A DNA stretch of 64,000 nucleotides from Parietaria judaica. Lineage: Eukaryota > Streptophyta > Magnoliopsida > Rosales > Urticaceae. Of this stretch, positions 50,411-62,238 are shown in pieces. Every line of letters starts with the position of its first letter. Position 1 is the first letter of the stretch. Where the stretch lies: positions 16,320,606 to 16,384,605 of the forward strand of contig OX940865.1 of NCBI GenBank assembly GCA_954871525.1, in the 5' to 3' direction. Made by a program: the position numbers and the translations under genes. Below the pieces are notes generated by a model. The model saw only the letters and a program-made list of their open reading frames with translations. It was not told where the DNA came from and made no database searches.

Positions 50411-50550
50411 TCTTTATTATTATGGGCATGATTTATAGTGGCGAACGTATGATATTTTGAGTACGACAACATAGTCAATAAAAATAATTCAACTTTACAA
50501 GTACATTTTATTTGTAGCATCAAATACAAATTCATTCAAATCGCGATGAT
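50411..50550. repeat. Inverted homology to 15550-15800
   Basis: Shares about 85 bp at high similarity with the reverse complement of 15716-15795. See that entry. Confidence -1.
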
Positions 50551-50930
50551 ACGACTCTCTATTCTATAAACAATTCAATTGAATGATCCTTCCGACTTTT
50601 ACCGAGCTTCTTCTGTTAAATAAAATACTAAGCTCTATTACGCATACTCCTCCCAATAATAGAAAATATTAATGGAAAAACTAAAAAAATCTTATCTCAA
50701 TTTTCTAAAATGTTTTGAATACCGCAAATAGAAATCTAGTGTTGGGACGCCCTAAAGATCCTCTCACGTTTCTAATTGGTCAAGGTTTTTATTTATAAAT
50801 CTATGGTGTTGTCATCAAAATTGTTCCATTAAAAAAAAAAACAAGATTGTTTTATTGGGCTTGTGTTTTAAGCCCAGAGCCCTGAATATTGGTTTATAAT
50901 TAATTTTTTGAACACTGCAAACAGCGAAGT
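50551..50930. other. Spacer before the tRNA gene
   Basis: Nothing recognised. Confidence -1.
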
Positions 50931-50970
50931 GTTGAGATGGCCGAGTTGGTCTAAGGCGCCAGATTAAGGT

Positions 50971-51003
<33 letters not shown>

Positions 51004-51010
51004 TCTCAAC
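50931..51010 (+). tRNA. tRNA-Leu(AAG)
   Basis: 80 nt fold: acceptor stem GTTGAGA/TCTCAAC; D arm with GGCCGAGTTGGTCTAAGGC (A box); anticodon stem CCAGA/TCTGG with loop TTAAGGT, anticodon AAG at 50966-50968; long variable arm typical of class II tRNA-Leu; T arm TGGGTTCAAATCCCA (B box). No intron and no encoded CCA. A T run (ACTATTTTTTATTTTT) follows and serves as pol III terminator. Confidence -1.
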
Positions 51011-51168
51011 ACTATTTTTTATTTTTATTTTTAGGCTTAACAAAGCTAAATTTTATTTTAGTTTTGGTTGCTGAACGATAGCTTTTCTAGGCACCAATAA
51101 AGATGACCTAGATAAATATTGTTATAAATCGTATTTATAAGAGTATAGTATAGGTTCGATGTATTTTT

Positions 51169-51931
51169 TAGGGGTGAAACCGGTACCGATAATCGGTAAA
51201 TTAGTATTTTTTGGTATTGGTATTGAATAATCGAGATTTTGTTTTTTGGTATTGGTATTGGTATCGGTTCTAAAATTTATTGGTTTTTTATCAAACCGAT
51301 ACCGAGACCGAGACCGAGAAAAAATAAACAAAAACCGATAAATAAACCGAGACATAAACCGAGAACAACCCGGGGAAAAATCCAAAAATAATACAAAATA
51401 CCATGTCCGGAATATAAAAATACATGTCTAATACATAAAAACATCAAACATAATTAAAACATGTCATTTCTTTTTCTTTGATTTTGGTTTCGCCTTCTCT
51501 TTTTTCTTTGATTTCGCCTCGTCTTTTTTCTTGGCCATGTTACTAATACCACCGGTAAGAGCGGAGGGGACGGAAGTTGAAACGGGAACTTCGAAGTTTT
51601 CTTCTACAATAAAAAATTAAAAGAAACTTTCATTTAACAAATATAAAAGCATAATTATTACATATATATTATATTCAACGTTACAAACCTATTTGCATTG
51701 TAATATAAAATCTGTTATATTATAAAAAAACGACATGTAGTATAATAAAAAACGACATGTAGTTCAAAACCGAAACCGATACCGATATTCGAGAAATTTG
51801 GTATCAGTATCGTTTCTCGGTATCGGTTCTCGGTTTTAAACTAAATTTATCGGTTTTTTTTAAAAACCGATCCGAGATCGATACCGATACCGAGACGATA
51901 CCGATAAACGGTGACAAAATTTTCACCCCTA
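51169..51931. mobile_element. Non-autonomous hAT-like element with 8-bp target duplication
   Basis: 763 bp, starts TAGGGGTGAAAC, ends TTTTCACCCCTA, flanked by GTATTTTT at 51161-51168 and 51932-51939. Both ends carry many GGTATCGGT/ACCGATACC motifs pointing in opposite directions. The middle (51470-51740) is unrelated sequence with no transposase. Same terminal type as 11005-11758. Confidence -1.
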
Positions 51932-52336
51932 GTATTTTTCCGTTAAAAGTCTATGTGCCATTCACGTTACGACAACATGAACATTTGAATAAGTGAGCAA
52001 AAAAAATATATAGTGAAATTGAAAAATAAGGGTTTAAAAAAATAATTATATATACTTCCTTTATATTAAGGGCATTTATTCCTTTTCCTTTAAAAAAATA
52101 ATTATAGAATTCTGAACAAATATAACTAACAAAAATTAGGGAAAAAAAGGGTAATACAATTCGTGATGACTTATATAATAAGTGTTGGGTACGATTTAAA
52201 ATACACAATTAAAATAGGTTGCCGAACATGACCATTGGATTATTTCGTTAATTTAATACACAATTAAACACTTATAATAGAGAAGTGATTAATTAGAATA
52301 TATAAATGACCTTTTTAACGACAAACAACAACTGAG

Positions 52337-52841
52337 CAGGGACGGAACTACTGGTCCTTGGGGGTGGCAAATGTCACCCCCACCCCAATCTCAATTACTA
52401 TGTATATACTATATATTAATGTTATATAATGGATATATATGAGTGTATATGGTTTCACAGAGAAACATATCAAAATAAGTATCCAGCTATATATATTACA
52501 CACTTGTGAATCATTATGTAGTACGCTAGTGGATTATTATAGTACAGAAAATGTAAATATCAATAATAATGAATTCATAATTTCATATTAAACTCTCTTG
52601 CTACTATTAAAATCTTATTACTACATTATCGAAACAGTTTTAAATAATATACTAGATATTAAAATTATGTATATAATGTATAGCACGATGGTATTATGCT
52701 ATATGTTCTAAAAAATTATGTAGGTAAAAAATTAGTTTCTCTGCTCACAAGATTCACGACCTAATCATTTATAACTATTGTAATGTTATTTGTTCTATTC
52801 ATAAACCGTTACCCCCATTAAAATTTCTGGGTCCGTCCCTG
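52337..52841. mobile_element. hAT-type MITE with 8-bp target duplication
   Basis: 505 bp, starts CAGGGACGGA and ends TCCGTCCCTG, flanked by CAACTGAG at 52329-52336 and 52842-52849. Interior is AT-rich and non-coding. Confidence -1.
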
Positions 52842-52849
52842 CAACTGAG

Positions 52850-53720
52850 AAAGAATGTTGGAGAGAATAATAGTATTTTAGAATAATAGTACTATCCAAA
52901 ATCAGGTCCTCGCGAGTTTAAACTCTTGTGTTTTTTTTTTTTTTTGTATCAAACTTTCCTTAGATTGTATTCGATAATCAATAAACACAAAAAAGACTAG
53001 CCGTGACGAATTAGGATGTGATTTTTTTTTAGAAAATATATCTTTGTATCATATTTTATTTATTGATTTTCTTGCTTCCTTAAAAACCGATGATCGAGCT
53101 AATTTTCTAGCAGATCCAATAATCTCCTTAACGAATAAATGAAAAGGCCACGTATCCTTTTGAAAGAGGTGATTAATTTTTACCCTCAACAACAAGTTTG
53201 TGAATGACAAACAATATGGCATAGAGATACATAGCAATAGCATAGACTTGTCTTTTAACAAGAGCAAGCTGCTTCATTAAGATCCACGAGATAATTTGTG
53301 GACTTTAAACTTTGTATTATAATATTAATATGGTTCCGTGTTTCAAGCTATTACCTCAAAGTAAGAGACTACGAGATCTATAGCGTCTAGAAGATAATGA
53401 AAAGCTTTTTTCTTTGTTGAAAGATCAATTTTTTTTGTTTTGATATACGTAGAGAAATTTCATATTAGTACACCACAAATTTTATTATTAGTTCTTAAAT
53501 TTTTATAATTCTCAAAATAATTTTTTTAAAATTCATGTACTAAAATATCCCTATAAAATAGACATATTGCGTTTTAAAAAATGAACAAATTAAGGATATT
53601 TTGGTACATAAATTTTTTTAAAAATTATTTTAAGAATTGTGAAAACTTGAGGATTAGTAATAGAATTTGTGGTGTATTGATTATTTTATAAAGTTTCCCT
53701 ATGTATATATAGGTCGTATG
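52850..53720. other. Spacer with a partial unit of the 55-57 kb array
   Basis: 53250-53350 (CTTCATTAAGATCCACG, TTTGTGGACTTTAAACTTT) resembles 56710-56770, suggesting an extra diverged unit of the array on this side of the solo LTR. A roughly 100 bp stretch at 53470-53690 forms an imperfect inverted repeat (TTTAGAATTATTTTG-like arms). No gene. Confidence -1.
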
Positions 53721-55283
53721 TGTTGGGGGGTATTTTTGTAAAGAATATTAATAAAGAAATATTATTTAAATAATCATTTCTTTATTAATTAAATCATCTT
53801 TAACACCAAACTGCCCTTCGGAGGCCCGTTTTTTCAAAACAAAGTGTCCCAGTGTTCCTAAAAATATGAAAACACCCAAAAGCGACATAAAATTTATGAA
53901 AAACGGACGCAAGACGCACCCAGGAACAAAAAGATGCTCAAAAGCACCTTTTTGCGGGGCACACCAGGCCACAACCTCCCGGATCATGCCACGTGGCACG
54001 ATCTCCCTTGCCGCGTCACATCGATCACATCGCCAGCGCGCATCCCCATGCGACCGGATGGACAGCCGAGATCAATCCTTGATTTGCGCACCATTTACTT
54101 TTCATAAAGTAAAGTATACTTTTGGTCAAATCAACGATCTGGCGGCTGAGATGGATTCTTTTCACAGGGACCAGTCTGCAGATATAATATTGCCTAGGGA
54201 CCCCTCGGACAATATTATATTTCACCTAGACCCCCGGATCCTATTATAAATAGAAGCTCGGTTCAGTTGAAACGGTATGACTTTGAAACTCACTCGAGTT
54301 CTCTCTATTCTCTCTATCTACTCCCTATAAACTCGCCTCCCCTCAAATACCGTTCTAATGTTGAGCGTTGGAGGTGAATCAGGGGGTAACCCCCCCCCCC
54401 CCCCCCCCCCCCCCTGTTTCCCTTGACCTCGGGTGTTCCCTTTTTTCAGGTCCGGAAAAGTGAGAAATTTACAAAAGCGGAAGCCCTGGGGAAATTCTTA
54501 CAAGGTCCTCGACTCGCCTGATAGGTATCGTTCTACGCTGTGTCCAGCCTATCTCCAGTCCACTGCGCGGCTGTGTGTATAGTCTGGGACACGTAACGGG
54601 ACCCACAATTCAGGTCGTAGGGTCTGACCTGAGGGAATTTCTCTAAGATCCGAACGGCAGAGGGATCACTCTGAGAGGAACCCCTGGAGAAGATCCTGGG
54701 CAGGTTCGAGACCCCACCTACCCTTGTTCTAAGCTCTGCGCGGCACATGTTCTGTCTCCTAGTCCCTGTATCTCTTAAAGATACCACGACTCTACGGACA
54801 GTTCCACCGGCCCGGACTTAAACAAGCCATATCAAGTGGAGAGTCTAACCCCCCAGGGTTCACTTCCTGGTCGAACGCACTCCCCCATTCGCTGGTACCC
54901 CCTATTCGCGTGGCCTCCAAACCTGTAACCCCGGCCTTGTCCATTCCAGGCCCTGCGGTAACAGGTAGTGAGTGACCCGGATCGCCTGGACCCCGAACGA
55001 AAACGAGGCTTTCGAATCTAGAAGTGCCAGGGACACCTACTCAGGGTCCCCATATCGGTCAATTAAAAACTCACTCAAAGGTCAGCAGGCTACCACCCAA
55101 GGTCAACGGGGTCCCATCAAAACCACAAATAGAGGGGGGAAATCAGCCATCCATACGACTAGGCCAACCAAGGCCCACCTTAAAGTCAACAAAAGTCCGC
55201 CACGTCAACGAACGACATTGGGCCAGGCCCAAAATCCACAACTTGGGCCTCAACAGTGTTTGATCCAAAAAACGGCATCAACA
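53721..55283 (+). mobile_element. Solo LTR, 1563 bp, with 5-bp target duplication
   Basis: Begins TGTTGGGGGG and ends GGCATCAACA (TGTTG...CAACA), flanked by GTATG at 53716-53720 and 55284-55288. A TATA box TATTATAAATAG at 54241-54252 sits about where an LTR promoter should. It has a long poly-C run near 54392-54414. No internal domain or second LTR, so recombination between two LTRs left one. The length suggests a gypsy-type element, but no protein is present to prove it. Confidence -1.
54241..54252 (+). promoter_or_regulatory. TATA box of the solo LTR
   Basis: TATTATAAATAG followed within about 60-100 bp by a pyrimidine-rich stretch (CTCTCTATTCTCTCTATC), the usual layout of a plant LTR promoter. 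Confidence -1.
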
Positions 55284-55288
55284 GTATG

Positions 55289-57400
55289 TACGGAGGCTTC
55301 TGTTGTATTATGTCAGTTTTGTAGTAATAAGTGTCTTTTATGTTTATCGTTTCTTTGTTCTACGTAGAATATAACAATAAGCATGAGCATACATACATAC
55401 TTACGTAAGCATATATATATTATTAAACTACTTTTGGGTACTAGAATACGATCTTTAATGTGTTGTATACATTACATACGTATAATAATATAATAAACAT
55501 GGACCATGCATACATAATCTCGGCACGTGTATAAATGTAGAGAGGATATAGAGGAAAAGCCAAGATGTAGAACTAAAAATATAGGAGAAATATATATATA
55601 TAAAACATCGTTATAAATATGTAAATAAGGTTAAAGTGGGGTCTAGATACGAGAAACTAAAATTAAAGACACGCCATATTTGAAGGTATATAACTATATA
55701 TAATATATGTATATATTCCCTTTCTTTTCCATTTTCCTCTTTGTTGAGAATTCTGAGCGAATATATTTGACTAAAAAATTAAGGGGGAAACGGCAAGCTA
55801 TTACTTATTCGAAGTATATATTTAGAGTCATTTTTAATTTATCCAAAGGTAAAGAAAATATAAAATGACAAATAATTAGTGTGACATAAGATTTGTGAAT
55901 GATTGTCTTTCATTAAGATTAAAAAAAAAAAAAAAAAAAAAACCATAAGATTTGTGACTTCAAATGTTTTATACTAAATCGGTGTAATTAATTATCTAGA
56001 ATATAGAAATAAGCTTTTTTTAGTTTGCATTGTCTCTATTGAAATTTCAATATCCTTGCTATATATAGAGAGGTTTCTAAGTCGTTTTATAGTTATGTGT
56101 CGTTAATGTGTTTATGTTTTTCATTCCTTTTTTCACGTAGAAATAATTAACAAGCACGAGAATATATAACAAACTTGGGTGCTAGAATATACGATCTTTA
56201 CGCGTAGATTGTGTTGTATACTAATAATACAGTACATACATAAGATATATAAATTATAAACATGGACATGTGCATGTGCAACACGTACGTAGTCTGTATA
56301 AACTATAAAGTGTATAGCTCCGTACATGACGTGTGTATAGATTTAACCAAGATCTAGAACGATAAATTTAGAAAGAGAAAAACATAATATTAAACAATGT
56401 TACAAATATTTAAATAAAGTTCGTGTGGAGTCTAGATTCGAAAAACTAAAACCAAACAGACACACGTATATAATGTGTACTACAGTGTATAAAGTAATCC
56501 CTTTCTTTTCCATTTATTTTGTTGAGAATTTTGAGAAAATATAGCTTAAAAAGTAAGAGAGAAAGAAAGGCAAGCTATGTATTAGTCATGAAAAGTCTAC
56601 TGATTAATTAATTAAGAGTCAATTATTAATCCAAATAAAAGAGAAAAATGGTGATAAATAATGTGGGATAGATATAGGTGTAGGACAAGTAAGCCTTGTG
56701 CATAGGCTGGTCTTCTTCATTAAGAAAACCACGTGCTTAATTTGTAGACTTTGAACTTTTTATTTATAACTTTTTGTTTAAAGTAATATTTATCTCGATT
56801 CTCAAACCAATATAATATATTATACATAGAGACAAGCGTCTTTCTTGCTGAAATTTCAAATTCCTAGCTATATAGCTCTATAGAGGCTTCTGTTATTATG
56901 TCGTTTTTGTAGTAAAAATAGGTGTCGTTTAAGTTTATATTTTCCGTTACTTTATTACTATGTATGTACTACGTAGAATACAGCATGCATGACAGTTATA
57001 TACAGCACTGTACGGTCTTTATGTGTAGTGTATGCTTGTGTTGTATACGTGTTATATATATATATATATAATTAACATGCATGCATGATGCATGGATCGT
57101 TGCATGTCTAAAGTGTTAGTGTATAAGTTCGCACGTGTGGAAAGGACAGGGTAAAATGGGAACGCCAAGTTCTAGCTAGAACTAAGTAGAAAGTTAAAAT
57201 GAGAAAAAAAAATATATAAAACAAAAACATTGCTATAAATATATAAATAAGGCTAATATGCTTGGTCTAAACTCTAGAAGTACTCTAAATACGAAAAAAA
57301 ATAAAAAAAATAAAAAGTCTATATATATATATATTTAAAAATATGCATGGTCAAAATAATGGGAGAAAAGGGAGATATTGGTTGGGACTTGGAAAAATAA
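55289..57400. repeat. Three diverged tandem units of about 0.8 kb
   Basis: Units start near 55289, 56060 and 56880. Shared landmarks are GAGGCTTCTGTT...TTATGTC, ACGTAGAATA, TAGAATA(T)ACGATCTTTA, AACATGGAC, GTCTAGAT(A/T)CGA and the TTTCTTTTCCATTT...TTGAGAATT block. No protein-coding content survives. Each unit could be a decayed gene copy or a duplicated promoter-like segment. The solo LTR sits at the left edge of unit 1. Confidence -1.
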
Positions 57401-58044
57401 TCTATAAAATGGTCAAAACGACATTCATGTACATACTACTATATAGTGCAATAAATTGAATTGGTCATCTAATTTAGTCAACCCTGCATTGATTGTGTTA
57501 TATAAAAGTCAACTCTCCTCCAAGAGAGAGAGAGAGAGAGGGGGCTATATGAATCTGTAGTGGAAATTAGACAAGCGAGATTGTTGACTTATGCTTAGAT
57601 TTATTGGTTTGACTTTTGTGATCTGTGATTTTATTGTAACTTCATAATGTAAGAATGGGTTGTTTGCCCTAATCCCAACAAACACATTTATATTTCTCTT
57701 TCTTTTATAAATTCTCATTTACATTTTATCTCTACTTAATTTTTATATTGTGAATTTTTGAGCTCTTTATGTAATTTCTCACTAGTAAGGACGTCATTAA
57801 TTTTTAAAATTTTCACTTTTATAATTGTGCTTGTGAATATACCATTTGCCTGCAGGTGCCATTTACTTAACATTGTTAGGCCTTATAAGAATAAAAATGT
57901 GGTTAGAGACTCTTTTGGTTGAATTAACCTCAAAATTATGGACGAGAAACCGAGGCGCCCATGATCCAAATAAACTCAAAAAGTACAACAAAGCAAAGTC
58001 CGTATATATGCGCTATCATGCAAAAGTACATCATCTTCAAGTGC
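57401..58044. other. Spacer with GA microsatellite
   Basis: A (GA)n run lies at about 57523-57540. Short open frame at 57846-58061 lacks recognisable content. No gene assigned. Confidence -1.
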
Positions 58045-58230
58045 TTACGCCTCGAGAGTGAGTGCGTAACGAACTAACAAAATAACGAACGTAGATAGTA
58101 AGAACATGACGACACTTGCTACTAAGAACCCATAACTCGAGCATAAACCTGCTGCAGCCAACGCCAGGAATGCAAATCCGAAAGTAGTGATAACCCCGTA
58201 GGTAGTATCTGAAGGTATAGCTGAAATAAT
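58045..58230 (-). CDS. Terminal exon of a membrane protein, family not recognised
   Basis: Minus-strand: acceptor TATTTCAG then about 61 codons (AIPSDTTYGVITTFGF..., SSYGFLVASVVMFLLSTFVI, ending LTLEA and TAA) with two hydrophobic helices. Upstream exons are not found: the copia element begins 460 bp away. The second helix resembles that of 19370-19614. Could be the last exon of an otherwise lost gene. Confidence -1.
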   Translation of the reverse strand: MISAIPSDTTYGVITTFGFAFLALAAAGLCSSYGFLVASVVMFLLSTFVILLVRYALTLEA

Positions 58231-58688
58231 ATTCATAAATTTATATACTTAAAAAAAACATAATATAAATATTTTTCAAACTCCAAAACTTATAGTATCT
58301 AAAATATTGGCTCAAACTCAAAAACTAATAATTTTTTTTGGTCAAAATTAGAAAGTAAGCTGGATTGTTGGACTTCAATCCAAAATATCAACTTCATTTG
58401 TGTTCATTGGATTGACACAAGTAATTATAGGTCGAAATGAGCATTTCTAATGCTTTGACCATTTAATTTTATTCATTTTTTTCAGATGAGAGATTTTCCA
58501 ACATGAAAATTTTAAGTTCACTCAAAGTCTCAAAGTAAATTAAGAGTTTTAGCAAAAGGAAGAAAACACTCCAACACATGTTGTGACATGAAGTTTTCAA
58601 ACCATTCATCGTCGGAATATCGGATGATATCGATGCATATATAAACACAGGAAACAAACATTGAATATTATCTCAATTATGTTTATAT
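58231..58688. other. AT-rich spacer before the copia element
   Basis: No gene or repeat recognised. Confidence -1.
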
Positions 58689-58831
58689 TGTTGAAATGAG
58701 AGAGAGAAGAGAAGAAGAAACCCTTCATAGAAGAATGATGAATAATAATACAATGTCAATACATAAAAGGGAAAAGGACTAAATAGCAAATAAGGTAAAT
58801 AAGAGGGACTAAAATGCTAATAAATAATGCA
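58689..58831 (-). repeat. 3' LTR of the copia element
   Basis: 143 bp, TG...CA ends, next to the purine tract at 58837-58843. Confidence -1.
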
Positions 58832-58849
58832 TGCTATCCCCCCGCAAAC

Positions 58850-60766
58850 TCACGATGCTACAGCGAGAAACATCGAGAGTTTGTCAGATAAAAAACGAAA
58901 ACGCGAGGTGGGGTGAGCTTTCGTGAACAAGTCAGCAATCTGGTGAATGGAAGAAACAAATGGTAACGTGATGGTGCCAGTCTGAAGATGGTGGCGAACA
59001 ACTTGACAATCAATCTCAATGTGCTTGGTCCGCTCATGGAAAACTGAATTGCGCGCAATTTGAATCGCGCTCTGATTATCACAGTGCAATGGTGTAGGTT
59101 GAGAAAGGCTAACACCCATGTCAGAGAGTAACCAGCGCAACCAAACAATCTCACAAGTGGTCGAGGCCATAGCACGATACTCAGCTTCTGTAGACGATCG
59201 AGAAATGACATCTTGTTTCTTACTCTTCCAAGAGATGAGAGAATCACCAAGAAAAACACAGAATCCAGTAGTTGATTTGCGATCCGTGGGATCACCAGCC
59301 CAATCAGCGTCAGAATAAGCACGCAGCTCTAAAGATGAGGAAGATGGAAACAAGAGACTCTGAAACTGAGTGCCTCAAAGGTACCTGAGAATACGTAGAA
59401 CAGCAGCCCAATGAACTATAGTAGGAGCAGTGACAAACTGGCTAACTACATGAACGGCATGTGCAATATCTGGGCGAGTAACAGTGAGGTAAACTAAACT
59501 GCCTACAACTGTACGATATAGGCTAGGGTCAGGCAAAGGAGTACCATCAGACGGAGAATACCGAGCGTTGGTCTCAAGGGGAGTATCAACAGTCTTGTTG
59601 TCAGTGAGACGCACACGCTCAAATAAATCAGCTATATACTTGGACTGTGATAATAGATAGCCTTTTGGTGAAGTAGCAACCTCAATACCAAGAAAATATC
59701 GTAGCAAGCCCAAGTCTTTCATAGCGAAACAACGAGCCAACTCACACTTCAAGGATTCAATCCCATCACAATCATCACCAGTAATAATCATGTCATCAAC
59801 ATACAAGGATAAGAGAATACGCCCAACACTCGTACGTTTGACAAATAGGGCCGAATCATGATGGCTCGGATGAAAGCCAAGCAAAGTGATTACAAGGGAG
59901 AACTTCTCGAACCATGCACGGGGGGCTTGTTTCAAGCCATAAAGTGATTTTCGTAGTTTACAAACGTGACCGGGTGTGTGTGCAATACCTAGAGGAGGTG
60001 TCATGTAAACTTCTTCATGAAGATCACCATACAAGAATGCATTCTTGACATCCATCTGATATATGCTCCACTGACAGGCAGAAGCAACAGCAATAAGAGT
60101 ACGGATAATCGTCATCTTTGCAACGGGTGCAAACGTTTCTTCATATTCCATGCCGTACTGTTGGGAATAACCTTTAGCAACAAGTCGGGCCTTATACCGT
60201 TCAACAGTTCCATCAGATTTTGTTTTGATCTAATAAACCCAACGAGAGCCAATTGTGCGTTTTCCAGATGGTAAAGGCACCAAATCCCATGTATGAGTCT
60301 GAAGTAAAGCATCAAGCTCCTCAGCCATAGCTTTCTGCCAAAGTGGATCAACAACAGCCTCTCGAAAAGACGTAGGCTCAGATAGACTATGAATGGAGGT
60401 GATGAATGAGGCAAATGGTGTAGAATATGAAGAATAAGCAAAATCGGGAAGTTTGGTGGACTTACGCACTCTTGTAGATTGGCGGGGAGGTGGATGATCT
60501 GCATGCTCAAAGGGAGGATGATCCGCATGCTCAAAAGGCGAATGATCCGCAATCGCTGGAGGAGTCGGTGGATCATGAGCTAAAGAGTCAGACTGTGTAA
60601 CTGGAGCATCGTCGCTGTCAATATCAAAAGGATCAATGCGAACGAGATCTGATTGTGTCATATGATGCGAACTAGCAGGGACAGAGAAGAATGGGATATG
60701 CTCTAAGAAAAATACATGGCGAGAACATAGATGATGAAACACTTCTATTAAAAGGTAGCGCTGCAA
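58850..60766 (-). pseudogene. Copia pol: reverse transcriptase and RNase H with two stops
   Basis: One minus-strand frame interrupted by TAG at 60230-60232 (RWVY*IKTKSDGT) and TGA at 59375-59377 (LRYL*GTQFQSL). RT motifs: TWDLVPLP, VERYKARLVAKGYSQ, QMDVKNAFLYGDL, YVDDMIITG. RNase H motifs: YSDADWAGD, STTGFCVFLGDSLISWKSKKQ, STEAEYRAMA, HCDNQSAIQIA and ADLFTKA. Apart from the two stops the frame is open over about 640 codons, so decay is recent or slight. Confidence -1.
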
Positions 60767-61547
60767 ACTTTGCTAGTTTGCATCCACAACAATCTGAAAT
60801 ATCATGAAAGTTTAACTGCCCAAGAGCTCCTGTAGAAGCTAAATACTTCAAACAAGACGCGGAAACATGTCCCAAACGAGAGTGCCACAAATAAAAGTCA
60901 GAAGAAGAACGACTTAAACGAAAAGAAGACAAATCCACACTAGATGCTGCAATATCTGGTGCTTTAAAGTCGTCCAAAACATAGAGCTTCCCTTGCCGAC
61001 GGCCTGTTCCAATCACTTTCTTAGACTGTGGGTCGTAAACACAACAACCAGTAGTAGAGAAACAAACCAATGAGCCACTAGAATCACACACTTGACCGAC
61101 TGATGCAAGATTAAGAGTAAGATTCGGAACATAGTAAACATCGGAAAGAGACAAATGAGGAGTAACAACCGAACCAATACCTTCTGATGGCATAGGACTG
61201 CCATCAGCGGTCATAATCGATATAGATGAATCAGGGGACATACAATCGAATGATGCCAAGTTGGGAGACATATGTTGAGTAGCCCCAGAGTCTAAGATCC
61301 AGGTGGGTGAACATTTGCTTGACGAACCAAAATTATTGGACAAAGACAAACCAACATGAGGAGCAACAAACAAGGCACGCAATCGCAATTGATTCCCTGG
61401 CTTACAACTCCTAACACTACGCCTTCCAACGATCCTTTTGCGCTTCATAAGACTACTGGAAAGATTGTTCCATATTCGATTCCTGCTTAGAAGATGTCTC
61501 ACAGCAAAACTCCAATATAAACCATCCAAGTTAACATTGAAATCCAT
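60672..61547 (-). pseudogene. Copia gag-protease-GAG_pre-integrase remnant
   Basis: Minus-strand frame starting MDFNVNLDGLYWSFAVRHLL (gag N-terminus), then a jump to the protease (WILDSGATQHMS with the DSGA active site) and the pre-integrase zinc region (LWHSRLGHVS). It runs out of frame just where the integrase core should be. The overlap with the RT frame at 60672-60766 is the deletion junction and shifts frame. Confidence -1.
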
Positions 61548-62088
61548 GGTTGAAACACAAGGAAATCCAAAGCCAAAATCTTAAGAAATCAAATAAACTC
61601 TTCCAAATTTACCATCTGGTTTATGCTCGTCAGACAAGCTTAAAAGTATCAAAATATCATCTCCACCAATCAAAACACGCCTCTGTGTGTTGCTAACAAT
61701 CTGCCAAAGTTTCAAGACGATCCAACGGTTAACGAGAGTGCAAATGCAATTTTCCCAAGTTTCGTCGTTGCAGTCCGAGAATCGCGAATTTTGTTTCTCA
61801 CCCAAGCAAAACTCAAATCTCAAGAACCCTAAAATCAAAAAACCCCAACAAGAACCTTCAAATGAAATCTCCCAAACTCCCAAACCCGAAATCAATCAAT
61901 AACTTCAACGCTCTAATCTCTAAACTCAATACCCCAAATCCAAAGCTCCAAGATCAAACCCAATCATTCAATCCAAACCCAAAAACTCCCAAATCTCACA
62001 AACCCTTACCCGAAGAGAGATCATAACGAGGAGATCATACCCAAGCGGAAGCATTCAACGAAGAATCGTGATTGTACCTCTGATACCA

Positions 62089-62238
62089 TGTTGAAATCAA
62101 AGATAGAGAGAAGAGAAGAAGAAACCCTTCATAGAAGAATGATGAATAATAATACAATGTCATGAATACATAAAAGGGAAAAGGACTAAATAGCAAATAA
62201 GGTAAATAAGAGGCACTAAAATGCTAATAAATAATACA
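62089..62238 (-). repeat. 5' LTR of the copia element
   Basis: 150 bp, homologous to 58689-58831, bordered inside by the primer-binding site at about 62077-62088. Confidence -1.

Larger units (their letters stand above)
58689..62238 (-). mobile_element. Internally deleted Ty1/copia retroelement with short LTRs
   Basis: LTRs 58689-58831 (143 bp, 3' LTR) and 62089-62238 (150 bp, 5' LTR), both TGTTGAAAT...CA on the plus strand, differing by small indels (CAATAC against CATGAATAC; 4 bp near the start) and a few substitutions. On the minus strand the 5' LTR is followed by TGGTATCAGAGG, the initiator-Met primer site. A purine tract GCGGGGGGATAGCA precedes the 3' LTR. At 3550 bp it is shorter than a full copia: most of gag and the integrase core are gone. 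Flanks are AT-rich (TATAT) and the target duplication could not be fixed. Confidence -1.

Noticed and set aside
54972..55367. 131-codon plus-strand frame
   Set aside because: Lies almost entirely in the solo LTR and crosses its end; not a gene.
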